Of a stretch of DNA of 64,000 nt, positions 1 through 11,992 are shown one piece after another. Source of the DNA: Neoechinorhynchus agilis (Eukaryota; Acanthocephala). The notes beneath the pieces are model-generated. The model saw only the letters and a list, made by a program, of their open reading frames with translations, searched no databases and was not told the DNA's origin. Within the stretch, counting starts at the first letter, position 1; each line of letters starts with the position of its first letter. The stretch is from assembly GCA_051530055.1 (NCBI GenBank), contig CM121341.1, positions 2,170,001 to 2,234,000 of the forward strand, written 5' to 3'. The translations under genes were made by a program, and so were the position numbers.

Positions 1-331
1 AATAATTCATGTTATTATTATGGCCGAAAATTGAAATTAACGATTTTCCATTTTTTTCGTCTCCCTTATTAATTCGCGCTTTTGAACGTAAATTTCTATG
101 CTCCGAATGGTTTTCTTGGTGATTTTGGAAAAGGTTGGAAAAGACGGTGTTGGTGTGTTAGCGGAACCAAAAATTTGCCCTTTTTATTTTTTGTTAAATA
201 TATATACTCAACGCGCCAATCGATACAACGAATCACTTTGCCGTAAACACAACGCCTCGATCGATACAACGCATCGAGCTGTCGTAAGAGACGGGGTAGC
301 CGTTGGTGAGGGATTAGGGTAAAATAAAGAT

Positions 332-3300
332 GTAGTAAAGTTTAGAGATAACGGACGAAGGGACTCCTAAATGGCGGAGTCGTTTTAGAAGATAAATTTT
401 AACGGTATTGCGTCTGAGGGAAATTGTAATGTGCGAGTCCCATTTGACCCAGTCCTTTTAGTAAGTGACAGTATTTAAGGATTTGCAAATTCGATAGAGG
501 AACGGTGCTATTTAGGTTGTGTGGTCGGAAGTTGCATCTTTTGATAAAACAGTCTATTATCTAGCGAGAATATTCCTCATCTGATGAGCTCCATAGGGAC
601 CTATAAAAGGAAAATATGGATTCCGAACGGCATCAATATTAATGACTGTTCGAATGTTTAAGATCAAGTTTCCTGGAATGATTTGTTGTTTTATTTTGCT
701 CAGCAGTTAAGATTCGTATATTGACCTACTCATTGAATTCCCATGATGATTTTCCCAGAGCATCGCCAATAGTCTCTTACGTTTGTAGATGTAGTTCCTC
801 ATCTCGTTAATGCCAAATGTGACCACAGGAGCCGATAATTCAGGATCTGATCATGGCACACTCAGAGATGAATCCTTGGTTATATCAGGGATTATGATTA
901 CTACATCTCCATTATTCGGAAGGATTTTCTCTGGGTGATACATTGGTTATGAAAAATAATTTTCAGGTAGAAGATAAGGTTAAGGAGGAGTTAGAAATAC
1001 TTAAAGAGGGGGTTGATAGTTTAAATAAGAAACTCGAGGAGAAGGATAAAATAATTTGTGATTTATTAAATATGGTTGCTTGGTCAAGAAGACGGAAAAT
1101 AGTAAGGAGGTTGATGAGGTCATTAAACAGGCTCAGGATAAATTGATGATGGGTAAGAGGTGTGCTTCGGGTGAAAAAGGGGATGAACCTGGTAATAAGG
1201 AGGATGGGTTGTCATCGTCTGGCCCGATTAGAAAGATGGGCAGGCATATTAATGGTCCGCATAAAGGCCGCTTTCGCTAAATATTTTAAAATGTTTAATG
1301 TTAATTTACTTACTTTTATGACGAATAATTTTATATTAATTTCTTATAATGTGTCTAGAGCCTTGGGTTTGTAGGAGAATATTTGTTTAGCGGCTAGACT
1401 AGATGATGCGGACGTTATTTGCTTTCAAGAAACGGGAAATATGAATATTGTTAATAGAGGTTATTTGATGGCGGAGTGATCCATAATAATATTGGTTTCT
1501 CAGTTGGACTACAGTCTTATGTTCATAAGAGATTTAGTCCCAAGCTATTATTTCAGGTTAAGCACGTGTATTTTGCAGCCCAATTAATAGAGATTGAGGG
1601 GATGGGTGATTCATATCGTTTGAGTGGTAGATGGATTATGGCTAATGTATATGTTGCGCCAAGAAGACTTACATGGTTTAAGAATACCAGAGAGGAGTGG
1701 TTCAAGACATGGGATTCCGACATTATTGTTGGTGACTTAAACTCCAACGGGTTGAGTGGCTTCTCACATTGGGAAGAAGAGTACATTTTTCACCTCACTC
1801 CTTTCCCATCATTTCATAATTTTACAAAATCTGTACATTCTTTTTTGGACGTTTTTATATGTAAAAAAGAGTTAAATATTCAAGTGAGAGTTTTAGGGCA
1901 GTTTCTTGAACAACTTAGGATAGGATACGATTTGACTATATTTCAGTTGGGAATAAAGGATCTTAAATCAAGAGTCGTTTGGAATGATGCGACCAGGTTA
2001 GTTAATTTTAACAATTGCTTGCGGGCTGATATTTGCAAATTTTCGACAGTAAATTTGGAGGACTTAAATAAGGTGATATCTGCAGCATGTTCAAGAAATT
2101 TAGTGATTTTTTCACATATAAGGCGGCATAGACCGTCGAATACGGCGCGGTCATTTTATCGTAGTGCAATAATTTGAAGGTTTGAGGGGCCGGTGGATGA
2201 TTCGATTTTACAAAGAAATATTTATTGAAAGTACTAGGAGAAGTAGACTGAGAATAAGAGAGACTAGAGCCTTTTCTAGGAATTTCTGGAGTGTTATTCT
2301 AAATAGAAAGAGAACGGACTGGAAACTAAAAGCCTCAGATTGGATTGGGCCAGTCTCGTATCCAATAGTTGTGGAGCAAATTTTATTGAATCATATATTT
2401 GATATATCCTTAAAACCTACTTTTATTCCTTCGGATAATTTCTCTCCCAGATGGAATTGTGAAATTAAGAAGTTTTTAGTTTTTTGGAAGGCGTCTTCGA
2501 AAGCATCAAACGAGTTGTCGGTATCACCGAAGATTTTCGATTTAGTTTGTCAAGATGTAAAAATCGAGATATTGAAGCGTATTTCAAATCGTGTAACTTT
2601 TGAGGACTTATGCAAGATTAATATAGTGAGGAAGGTCATCATACCTAAAGTTAAAGGAAAGATTAAATCTCCGAGTGACATTAGGTTTATATCGATTCAA
2701 AACCCCATCATTTTTCTTATGGAGAAAGTAATAAACGATGAATTAATGGGGATTCTCAGTAGAAGGGATCTTATTCCGAAATGTTTTCATGGTTTTGTAC
2801 CGGGAAAGGGAGTGGGAACACTAATTAGTGAGTTATGTATTTTACAGAAATCGGTGCTTAAGGTTAATAAGGTTTTATTACAGGTTGATGTTAATAAGGC
2901 GTTCGACACTATTAGCAGGAATTTTATATATATAAGAATTTTTAGACCTGAAGCTCCCCAAGAAGCTTCTTGGTTGTAATCAGTTTTTAATGGAATCAAA
3001 GGCATATTTTTTAGAGGTTGATCCGTTGAAAAGTCTTTTTTATTCTAAGTTAGGGGTTCCGCAGGGTTCACCGTCGTCCCCGACATTATTTCTAATTGGC
3101 ATGATTGGTATTCTGAGGAAACTGAAGAAGTTATCCAGAGTGAGAATTTTATTTTATGCATATGATATTTTATTTTTTATTTTTCATAGGAAAAAGAAAT
3201 TTTTATGTCGCATAGTGGATTCGGTGCTATATAAACTTGACAAGTGCTTAGAGGATGCGAATTTAAGCACTAATAGAAGAAAAACAACGCTTGTCCCTTT

Positions 3301-4150
3301 GACTGATTCCAATGTGGCTCATAAGCAGTTATATGCTAAATTTTTAGAGGATCCGCGCACTCAAATGATGAAGGTTTCAAGATGTTCTAAAGTGCTTGGG
3401 ATAAACTTTCCTTCTACTAGAAGAAGAGTTGTCTTGAACTCGGCTCTAAGATCTACATTTCTCAAAGTTGCAACAATTGTGAGAAGGATCAGGTGGTTGG
3501 GTGTGATGGTATATCGCACTGTGGAAATTATGAAGACGATTTTGGCTGGCTCATTCTGTTTTTTTGGGAGAGGAAGGCTGCGTGAGTTGCGGATTGATTT
3601 TGGCGTCTGGTTTATCAAATGAGTATGGAAAGTTTTGAAGGATTTGGAAACATCAATAAGAGAATCGATGGAATCGTTTTTATGGCGTATTTTTATAACA
3701 AAGATCTGGGATTACCCACACGAGAATTGGAAAAGATGTTCTATAAATGATGAACATACGTTAAACGAGATTGTGAGGCGACTGAAAAGACGAGACAGAG
3801 AGAAGGTGGATTCTTGGAAAAAGGAGAACGGACTCTGAATTTATATTATGAGAGCCATTTGTTATTTAGTATTTTTTGTTCGATTTAATTATTTGTCCGG
3901 AATCATACACGTACTCCTCTAACACTTTTTATTCTTTTGGAATGCTACATATAAGCTAGACAAGGAGGGAGTTTTGTCTAAATAGGCTACTTCCTTCCTG
4001 ATCTCGAGGTTCAGAGATCAGTAATTCATCGAAGCAGGAGTGAGGGTGTAGTATTAAAACTTTAATATAAGTGAATGTGTGTACGAATCACTAAATTATT
4101 ATTATTGTTAAAACTCACGCCTCATACAATCACTAAATAAATAAAGGCTG
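332..4150 (+). mobile_element. APE-type LINE (LINE-A), nearly full length, decayed
   Basis: Non-LTR retrotransposon read in several frames. Positions 332-942 look like a 5' UTR because 332-770 recurs at 52,019-52,427. Positions 943-1,280 encode a Glu/Lys-rich coiled-coil and basic stretch, an ORF1-like part. Positions 1,300-2,177 carry an AP-endonuclease domain (ISYNV, DVICFQE, IIVGDLNS). Positions 2,182-3,622 carry reverse transcriptase, with motif A at LLQVDVNKAFDT and motif B at GVPQGSPSSP. The catalytic motif C reads YAYD where YADD is expected, so one metal-binding Asp is lost. A basic C-terminal piece runs to 3,838 and an AT-rich 3' region to about 4,150. Clade is not resolved (R1/jockey-like order of domains). 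The frame breaks and the changed catalytic site make it inactive. The 3' end is approximate. Confidence 0.8.
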
Positions 4151-5160
4151 GCGTACTTTGTGCTGTATTTTTTAAACGGGTTTTACATTTTATTCAAAAC
4201 ATGCGATCGTTTTATGCATTTATCGCTGTCGTTATTCGTGATTATTTGAGTTTTGATTGGATCGTACATTGATCAGCGATCGCCATCCGTCGTAGCAAGA
4301 GCTTATCGGCATGTATTTTTGAAGTTTGAAAGATTTCTTGAATCACAAATTTTTCTTTAATTTCGGATTAATTTTCTTCTAAATTGTAGCAATGTGAAGA
4401 TTTATATTTGCTATATTTCGCGTTGATAAAATCAAGATTTTACTGTAGAATGTTTACTCATTTACGTCCGACTGCGTTGTTTCAGATATCTCTACCCGAC
4501 GTTCATTTGGAGGAAATGCTGAAGTCTTTGAAGTAGGAAAAGAACATGTTTTCTCGGTAAAACTCATTGCGCTTAATATGTTCGTCCGTTCATTTAATCG
4601 CGCAATCTAATACCAACATTGAATATTACGATCTTGACTTCTCATTAAAAATTTTACGATTATCTGCGATTAAGTACTTTTCCCTCCTGTCCAGCGAATT
4701 GTGACCAAAATATGAAGAAAGGATATCCGATTCCAGCCATTTTAAAATATTCAAATTTGATGGTGAAATATAATTTGCTTGGATCAAGGCACCAACACTC
4801 ACAATGCTTGATGATTTTAATATGAAGGAAAATTTAGAGAATATTGAAAAATAGGACCTACAAAAATAGATGTTTCGGAAAAAATGCTCAAAAGTATCAA
4901 ACCAATTTCAAATCTTATTGAACGAAACTTTACATTCTTAAAGCTACTTATCGGTGTTTTTAAACGGAATAAATTTTCATTTTTTGTTTCATGTTCTATA
5001 AGAGTCTTTAAAACTTTATAAATTTTGAAAAGTAGACATGTAGAAATAAATCGCAGATTCTATTTTTTCGACCGGAATCAGTCGCATGAAATTTTGTTTT
5101 TTTCTTTAATTTTAGGATTTGAATTTAAAATTTCAAATCTTTGTCATGTTATAGCTTTCA
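4151..5160. other. AT-rich sequence with no recognised gene
   Basis: About 1 kb of AT-rich DNA between LINE-A and the nested element at 5.2 kb. I saw no coding signal longer than chance, no tRNA boxes and no clear repeat shared with the rest of the window. Confidence 0.5.
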
Positions 5161-6250
5161 ATAATTGTTGAGTAAACAAAACTATTCTCGAAATTACTTT
5201 TCTTTACATTCACCACCTCCCACCAAATTCCAGCTTTTGTCCTTCCTCGACCGTCGCCATCACGCTCTCAGCATTGCCTCGTTGTACCGCCAGCGAGATA
5301 TTTTGTCAAAGGAATACGCCTGCTCTTGGGACTCCGGTTGTCTCTATCAATTTCTTCGAGAGATCCTGGAGCAGAGAGAGTGCCGAGCTGCCGAGCGCTC
5401 CATACGTCTCTACCCCAAAGGGGACAAAATAGTGAGCCCTCGATAGCTGCATATATTTTCGTACCTTCCTCCCTTCCGCTGCACTGGCGGCACCACCGGC
5501 GATTTCGAGGGAGTAGGGGATGTTGCTGGCTGCGAGGGTGTCCACACACGTGGCGTCCCAGAGAAGGCATTTGCCCTCCTGCCACGGGAAGACCGAAATT
5601 CCATCGGGCCTACGGCCGTCTAGTCTGCAGAGGTGGGCGGGTTCCAGGATGTTCGGGAAGTTCGCCGTTCTCAACGCCCGAGAAATTACGTTATTGATTT
5701 CAGAATGGCGTGAAAACCTTCCTGCTGACCTTCTGCAGACGAGACCGTGTCGCCCGAAAGCATCAACCAAAGACCCACATCGACAGCGATGGGGCGTGCA
5801 TATCGGGAGACCGAGTCTTAAGGATACTGCGATCCTCGTCACCTCGTCAGTAAGAAGAGTTCCCACAGATGCCAGAGGAACAGCCTCCAACCACGCCCCA
5901 GATTCTCGTGTTGAAACTGCCAACAGTCTAGCTCGGACGACCCCATCGCGAGAACCTGAAAGAAGAGAGCTGTGAGCTCTCGCGACAAGAGGTCCGTCCC
6001 AGATCGACTGTCTGAGGCCATTCACGGGAACTTGGTTAGCGCCTGTCTGCTGGCACCATTCCTCAACCGCCACCACGAAATCCCGGTCAAGACAAAACTT
6101 TTCTTTCAAAATGTTCTTCGAGATTGGTAGGCTCCCCTCAAACGATCCAAGAAAGGCCGGCAAAGCAAGGTCGACTAGTGCCCGAATTCCCAATCCCCCA
6201 GATGACACAGGCAAAGAAGCTTGTCGCCACGCCTCATCTGAGCCTCCAAA
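5160..6250 (-). mobile_element. 5'-truncated LINE with C-terminal restriction-like endonuclease (copy 1)
   Basis: The minus strand encodes the C-terminal part of a LINE polyprotein. A Cys/His knuckle (C-x-CG, G-x-HGL-x-C) is followed by an RH-x-x-IN segment and then by RPDG and LLWDATCVDT, which fit the PD-(D/E)XK arrangement of a restriction-like endonuclease. The protein ends with RAGVFLRQNISLAVQRGNAA and a short tail. The nearly identical copy at 38.3-39.2 kb shows that this coding end lies just before the element's 3' end, as expected of a 5'-truncated LINE insertion. It sits inside a broken Ty3/gypsy gag-protease fossil, with the junction near 6,250. The single long reading frame across the junction is a chance fusion of two elements. 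Family naming is from motifs only. Confidence 0.7.
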
Positions 6251-7240
6251 CGACATTAATCTCTTACCTTCTTGAAGGGTCGGTTTTCCGATTGCCTTCC
6301 AAACTGTGCGGTTGATCACGCCAACCTCTGCACCCGTGTCGAATTGAATTTTAATCTTCATCCCATTCAACAACACTTCGATTTCCGCTCTCTTTCCACT
6401 TCTATCCGATTGCACCATATCGACCTCGAATCGCTTGTCTCCATCATCATCATCAGTTTCAACCGCTGAAACTTGCCCCAACCTGTTGCATTTGTAGCAT
6501 TTCACACCTGTGGCAGGACATCTCCTATCGACATGCTTATACCCACATTTTCGACACTTTGAACCATCATCTTTGTTTCTTGAGAATCTCCAACGCTGCT
6601 TAAATCCTCTTCTGAATGCTCTCTCATTTAATTTATAAACTTCTCCGACGATTTCACTTTTATTCGCAGGAAGCAATTTCTGCGCCTGTTCACTCGCCGC
6701 CATCATTCCCGCAATCCCCAGCGATTTCGATAAATCCATATTCGGCATCTGCAGCAGTTCGGTGTCCAGCATTCGGGGTGTTCAATATCACGAGATCTTC
6801 TATTCTATCGTCTAAGGCCGTACTTTCATCGACGATCTTCTCAGAAAAAACCTGTAACCCCTGGCTGCTCCCCTTAACTCTGTTACCCATTCCGCGTGTG
6901 ACTGATTGTCCCGCTTAGGCATCGAATTCAACTCATATCGTGCCATAATTTCTGGTTTCTCATTTTCATAATGCTTTGCCAGTAGCTGGACAATCTCTTT
7001 GAAAGACTATGTTTCCATATCCCGAGCTGCTGTGTGTTTCTTTAGATTCTTAAAGGCTTCCGCACCCATCCATGCTAATATGCTCGATTTTTTACTTTTT
7101 TCCTCATAGACCCAATTGGATTTTAGATACTCTTCTACTTGTTCGACGTATTCATGCCACTCTTGGCTTTCTTTATTATAACCATGGAACACTGGGATGG
7201 ATCTTACCTCGATGCTTTTTTTCTCGTTGACCATCAATTT
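6250..7240 (-). mobile_element. Ty3/gypsy gag-protease fossil
   Basis: Broken LTR-retrotransposon fragment. Its parts are a gag-like segment at 7,007-7,237, CX2C-type zinc knuckles, and the start of an aspartic protease with a DTGA motif near 6,350. The LINE at 5,160-6,250 was inserted into it. No terminal repeats were found next to it. It looks old and has several breaks. Confidence 0.65.
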
Positions 7241-7369
7241 TAAGAGATCATCACTTTCACCAGGTCCTTGATCTCCATCCCACCCTCGTCGCCACTTGAT
7301 GCCGGCATGCTTCTACTAACTCTAGAGAAATTTATACGTGGTAGAGGCAGTCGATTGCGATGCTACTAA

Positions 7370-8090
7370 AAATAGGACCGGGGAAGATGGTGTTCCTTGT
7401 GGGACACCATTGATCGGGTAAAAAACAAGACGACCCTTCACCATCTCAGGGACTGTCAATATGCTGATGACAACGCAGTCCTGAAGCCCTCCCAGGAATC
7501 CCTCCAAAGGATATCCGATGCATATATTGATGGCTATGAACGCTTCGGCCTTAGCGTATCGATTAAGAAGACCAAAACATTGGCCCAACCTGTATCTGGC
7601 CAGCAAGAACGACAAACGTGCAAGATTCAAATACACGGACAGAAGGTCGAATTAGTGCACCAATTCGTGTATCTTCGAGAGGTGATGCTACAATTCAAGC
7701 CGAAGTCCTGAGCCGAATCACGGAAAGCTCTATCGAAGGGTCTTCAAATGCAGGGACATCAAAGTAGGAACAAAAATGCTGGTCTACCGAGTCGTCGTTG
7801 TATCCACACTTCTATACGGCTGCGAGACATGGACCCTGTATAGATCAGATCTCAAGAAGCTGAAAGATTCCATCAATCGAAACTGAGATCCATCCTTGGT
7901 ATCAAATGGGAGGACAGAAACGGGGATAAACGCTTAAAGATCCGCTGATGGTCTGCTAAATGAAGATTATAGTTGCATGTCCAGTATTTCCGCTTCCAAA
8001 TACGCTTAGAAACGCCATCATGTAAAAACGTGGCTTTCTTAGCCTGGACCGCACAATATCGCAATTAGAAGTTATCCTACCGGCTACTGA
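7370..8090 (+). mobile_element. LINE reverse-transcriptase C-terminal fragment
   Basis: The plus strand shows CQYADDNAV (RT motif C with both Asp residues), then the typical downstream stretch YERFGLSVSIKKTKT. In another frame are LLYGCETWTLYRSDLKKL and a further ILGI-x-WEDR-like segment, the usual C-terminal region of many invertebrate LINEs. The 5' half is missing and the fragment has changed frame. No link to neighbouring host genes is seen. Confidence 0.7.
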
Positions 8091-8690
8091 GTAGCTCGGC
8101 ACAGAAAAAAAATAAATCTGACATTTTAGAAATTAGATAATTCCATTCCGGTAGGATACTATAATTCGACATCGAACGCTTGATTGCATAATTAAAGAAG
8201 GCTACATTCAGGGGGAGAGACTCGATATTTCCGTGATAGAGGTCGTCCGTAATGTTCCAAGTGAGGGGTCCATTTACCGGACGTTACAAATCCTAGATAA
8301 TCGATCAGACTTGCGCAAAAACACTTTGGTGTGTGCAATGGATGCACTCACTTTTTATGTTGAATTTTCTGGAGTTAATGAATGGCATCTTAACTAAAAC
8401 TCACGTGTGTATGGTCTGAGTGTAAATAAATAAATATATTTGGCAAATAAAGCCTCGTTAAGGTTATCGCAAAAAACTACCAAAATAAAGTATCTTTTCT
8501 CCCGATCAAAAATTGAGAACTGCGTCTTCAAGACTACGGCATCCTCGGTTGCTGGTAGTGAAATGGCGGAGAATAACTAAAACCTTGAAGGAAAGTTTAA
8601 CTTTGATTCGTATATCGCAAAAGTTGCCTGGGACAATGAACTATGTTTTAATGAAATTCTAGGGATCCTTTGATTAGTATGCAGCAAGGA
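8091..8690. other. No gene recognised
   Basis: Non-coding sequence. The stretch 8,560-8,640 is the 3' flank of the secreted-repeat gene family: it matches 49,580-49,650 and, in inverted form, 11,155-11,215. Confidence 0.5.
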
Positions 8691-8699
8691 AAACTAACG

Positions 8700-9150
8700 A
8701 AATTTTATTGGTGTCAAAACTATTCCAAATCATACCAGCTAATGAATCTAAAATTACTGGAGCCAAGGTCTCATCGCGTTAAATCGGATCCAATCTCTTT
8801 GATGCAATATTGAATCTATATTCGACATTATGCAATTGTGTGAATTTTTCCAATATTTATGAGATCGATAAATTTTCCTGTAACTGTTCCGATATCTTCG
8901 ATTATTAAGAGGAGTCTTTTGCGCATTTCCTTTCGCATCCTTAAATATCTTTGAACTGCCTATGAATGTTGTAGTTTCTGAATAGTCAACTATGGAGTTG
9001 CTGGACGGTTCGGAGACAGCAGTCGTTTCTTTTTTATCCACGATTTCGATTGTTTCTAATGCGCCAGACACAGCCTTGCCAAGTTTTGATGCTGTGGCGT
9101 TACTTTCTTTTTCAACGACATGAATTTTAGTTGGAAGCTCCGTTAGTCAA
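8700..9150 (-). pseudogene. Truncated copy of the secreted acidic-repeat family (copy 1)
   Basis: The minus strand encodes the conserved C-terminal half of the family found whole at 12.0, 49.8 and 56.2 kb. It includes the LETIEIVDKKETTAVSEPSS segment, the Arg/Lys/Tyr-rich RYRNSYRKIYRSHKYWKN segment, and the C-terminus SILHQRDWIRFNAMRPWLQ. Homology stops abruptly near 9,150. The signal peptide and acidic repeats are absent and no other start replaces them, so this copy is probably dead. It has more amino-acid changes than the three whole copies, consistent with an older or unconstrained duplicate. Confidence 0.75.
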
Positions 9151-9717
9151 TCTTCGATGCTCCGGATCTTTTTTCGATTATTAATACAAGTAAATCCTGC
9201 CAATTCTCACCCGCGATGTCTCATCAGAAACAACTGAAAACATTTCAAACTGGTTTGCCTTAGTCTTTAGTTAAAGCAGAAGATCGCTTCCAAAATCTTA
9301 TACTCGTCTTGGCTAACAATTTCAGTTACACTCTTCTTCTCCGGGCAGCACGTTTTCATACACCCTCCTTCAGAGAAGAGTTTGACTTAATTGGTCAATA
9401 TATGAGCATTCACCTTGAATTTAGAAAAAATATATAAAAATTCTCTCAGTAATTTACTTTCATATTTAGTGTTTCTTTTAAGAGCTTCAAAGCTTTAAAG
9501 AATAAAGAAGGGACATTTAATAAGGCTTTTCGAACGCTTTAAAATTTGCTGATTTACTTCGCATTTAAGACAACAAAACTTTAGCTAAAGAGACACAAAC
9601 GCATTAGATAGTTAAAATCCAAAATAACCTAAGGATACTTCTTAACCTGACTAAGATTGTGTTTAATACTACCTACTAAAAAAACAAATGGAGCAATACT
9701 AAAAGTAAAAAAATAAA
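9151..9717. other. No gene recognised
   Basis: AT-rich intergenic sequence. Nothing longer than chance was found. The right end is the 3' flank of the coiled-coil gene. Confidence 0.5.
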
Positions 9718-10126
9718 CTAATTCATTCCTTCTTGTTCATCAGACATTCCATCAGTGATGTCGTCATCATCAGACGAGATGTCTTTCACAAAAGTCTCAT
9801 TCAGAACATGGTTAGACGAAGATCGAGCACTCTGGTCTATTCCACAATTCCGCCTATATTTGATGTCCTTTATCAAGGTTCTGAGCTGACGAACCATTTG
9901 ACGTGATTCTCGGAGCGCTTGTTCAGTCTCTTTGATTTCCATGTATAGCATTCGGTTCCGTTCACGCATTTCATCAGTCTCATGCTCGTCTCCGTTAGGC
10001 TTGATTATTGATTCAATTTCCAACTGAAATATGCGTTTTAAGGCTAAAACTCTAAAAAGTACAAACCTCGCCTAATGAATCTTCGCTTGTACTATCCAAT
10101 TCCTCGTCCGTGATTATTTTTGACAT
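9718..10126 (-). CDS. Small acidic coiled-coil protein, two exons (121 aa)
   Basis: I do not recognise the family. Exon 1 (10,067-10,126) encodes MSKIITDEELDSTSEDSLGE. A 43-nt GT-AG intron (10,024-10,066) is followed by exon 2 (9,718-10,023). Exon 2 holds a charged heptad-like region rich in Arg, Glu, Met and Leu, roughly residues 35-75, predicted as a coiled coil. It ends in a Ser/Asp/Glu-rich acidic tail (SSDDDDITDGMSDEQEG). There is no signal peptide or membrane span. The exon-1 start is chosen because it gives an ATG and a clean phase-0 splice; the longest single-exon frame lacks an ATG at its start. The intron matches the 39-50 nt size class of the other host genes here, which supports a real gene. 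It could be a small nuclear or cytoskeletal adaptor, but nothing in the sequence decides that. Confidence 0.65.
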
Positions 10127-10469
10127 TCTGAAATTAACTTTATTGTTTCAAAACAAACAACCTTTTTACATTAAAACTTTTTTAATATCAAAGCGCTCAA
10201 AGTTCCGATTAGAAAATCGAATCCATTGCCTTGAGGATCTACAATAAACTTTTCTAAAATCGCTGATTCTCTCATAAAAATAGCTGGCTGTACGGGTAGA
10301 AATTTTTTTTAAATTATTTACTTATTTTGTTATCAGTGAACACATTTAATTATTTATAAAACTTCCGATAAAAACGGCGAAACCTCTTTGTCCTCCGTTG
10401 TCTCTAGGATCGTTCATTAACTTAATCGCTGATTCTTCGATAAAAATAGTTGGTTGCACGGGTTCCCTT
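10127..10469. other. No gene recognised
   Basis: AT-rich sequence upstream of the coiled-coil gene, presumably holding its promoter. No TATA box stands out at a convincing distance. Confidence 0.4.
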
Positions 10470-10632
10470 CTTGTTGTTACGGCCAACAATTTTTAAAAAC
10501 ATTGATTAAAAATTCTGTTTGGTCAGACGGCACCAATTGTCTCAATAACGAGATATTTTTAAAAATGTAGAGCAAGACGGATCGAGGCGTCTCTATTTCT
10601 CCCTTTTTCGCCACTTCACCGGTTCCTGAAAG
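10470..10632. repeat. About 160-bp dispersed repeat, possibly an LTR remnant (copy 1)
   Basis: It matches 20,221-20,385 in the same orientation with a handful of differences. Read on the minus strand it contains a TTGGTGCCG string that resembles a primer-binding site next to a putative LTR edge. The LTR assignment is a guess; the repeat itself is clear. Confidence 0.6.
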
Positions 10633-11084
10633 TGTTTGTCACAAATATGAAAAAAGAGAGAGCATTTTCCGTTAGATTTGATAGTATATCTTTGTAGTTT
10701 GATGCCGAAATGAACCTTAGACTTCAAACTAAATATCGATCTCTTATAAACTTAAGTGCTAGGAAATATCTACACTCGTTAACACTTACTTTAGATTGAT
10801 TAACTTAAAAAGATGAATATTTGATTAGAAGTTGAATAGCCGTATCCAAGATACAAATAGATATTGCGATTTGAATTAGAGATTGAATAGCATTTTAATA
10901 CCAGAATAAAGCCTCAAAAATACAGTTCTCAACATTTTACCACTTGAAGATTTGTTGTGAAAAATCACACAAACATATCTTCTTGGCGAAATTCTTAAAG
11001 TCATTAGAAAACGAAAATGTCGATATTTGAGGTACAAGGGAGTGTGATTGGAATTATTGTTTAGGTCTACACCCAGTAAATGAT

Positions 11085-11137
11085 CATTTATTAAAGACGT
11101 TTCGAACCTCGTCGGGCTCATCATCAGTTCTAAAATG
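11085..11137 (-). ncRNA. Hammerhead-ribozyme-like motif with GUC triplet
   Basis: On the minus strand the order is CTGATGA, one T, GAGCC, loop CGACGA, GGTTC, GAAA, then CGTC. GAGCC and GGTTC pair over five positions (one G-U), giving stem II. GAAA with C then GTC gives A15.1-U16.1 and C15.2-G16.2, a loopless two-pair stem III, and a canonical GUC cleavage triplet. Flanks CATTT and AAATG can pair as distal stem I. One extra nucleotide lies between the CUGANGA core and stem II compared with the strict consensus. A related decayed copy lies at 28,389-28,450. Activity is untested. Confidence 0.5.
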
Positions 11138-11218
11138 CAAGTGGATAAGTGTCCTCTGCAACTTTTGCGATATACGAATTAAAGTTTAACTTTACTTCGA
11201 GGTTTTAGTTATTATAAA

Positions 11219-11483
11219 TTAAACCAACGTAAAATATCCTTTAATAGTCCCCGCCAGTTCACAACCGGCAACCGACGATGCCGCAATCTTGAAGACGCAG
11301 TTCTCAGTTTTTGATTTATCGATCAATATATTTAATGTTTTGGAAGCAACAAGATCCGGAAACAGAGGCCTTATGATCATCTTAAAAACAGGATTGTGTC
11401 TCATATATGTTCCAATCGGTCGTAGAGAATCAATGTTTCTGTATGATGTTTCCAAAGGACGACAAAGTCCGTGGTGTCACCGT
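11219..11483. mobile_element. Small Ty3/gypsy-related fossil fragment
   Basis: This segment shares a long block (MIILKTGLCLIYVPIGR in one frame) with 13,796-14,040, in opposite orientation. It is a broken remnant of the same LTR-element family, lying immediately outside the inverted duplication. Confidence 0.5.
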
Positions 11484-11992
11484 ACCGACCTGCGATCTGA
11501 CCGTAACGAGAAAAAGGAGCGCGCTCGAGACTGAGTTCTTCACTAAAAGATTGAATTACTGCCAGAATAAAGATACTGTTAAATCAATACCATCATTAGC
11601 GAATCGATAAAGGCACTCAGAAGATTTAGAGGCGATAAAGAGTCTTGAGGTTACTATATTATATTTAAACAAATAAACAAAATTATCATAAAGAAAATTT
11701 TAGCACGTATTGCTATACACCGCAAATGCTCCATCGATTTATCAAGTTCTTTTAATGTCGGGGAGTGTAAAAGCTACCCAAAGACAGTCTCTTTTCCCCG
11801 AAGATAATAATCAAAAACATTAAATATATTGATCGACCACTTTGATTTGTATATCGCAAAAGTTGCCTAGGACAAAGAAATTTGTTTTAATGAAATTCTA
11901 TAGACACTTTGATTAGTATGCAGCAAGGAAAACTAACGAAATTTTATTGGTGTCAAAACTATTCCAAATCATACCAGCTAATGAATATAAAA

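Noticed and set aside
5306-6772. 488-residue open frame on the minus strand as a single gene
   Set aside because: It fuses a Ty3/gypsy gag-protease fossil with a LINE endonuclease tail across an insertion junction; the 38.3-kb copy of the LINE part lacks the first half.
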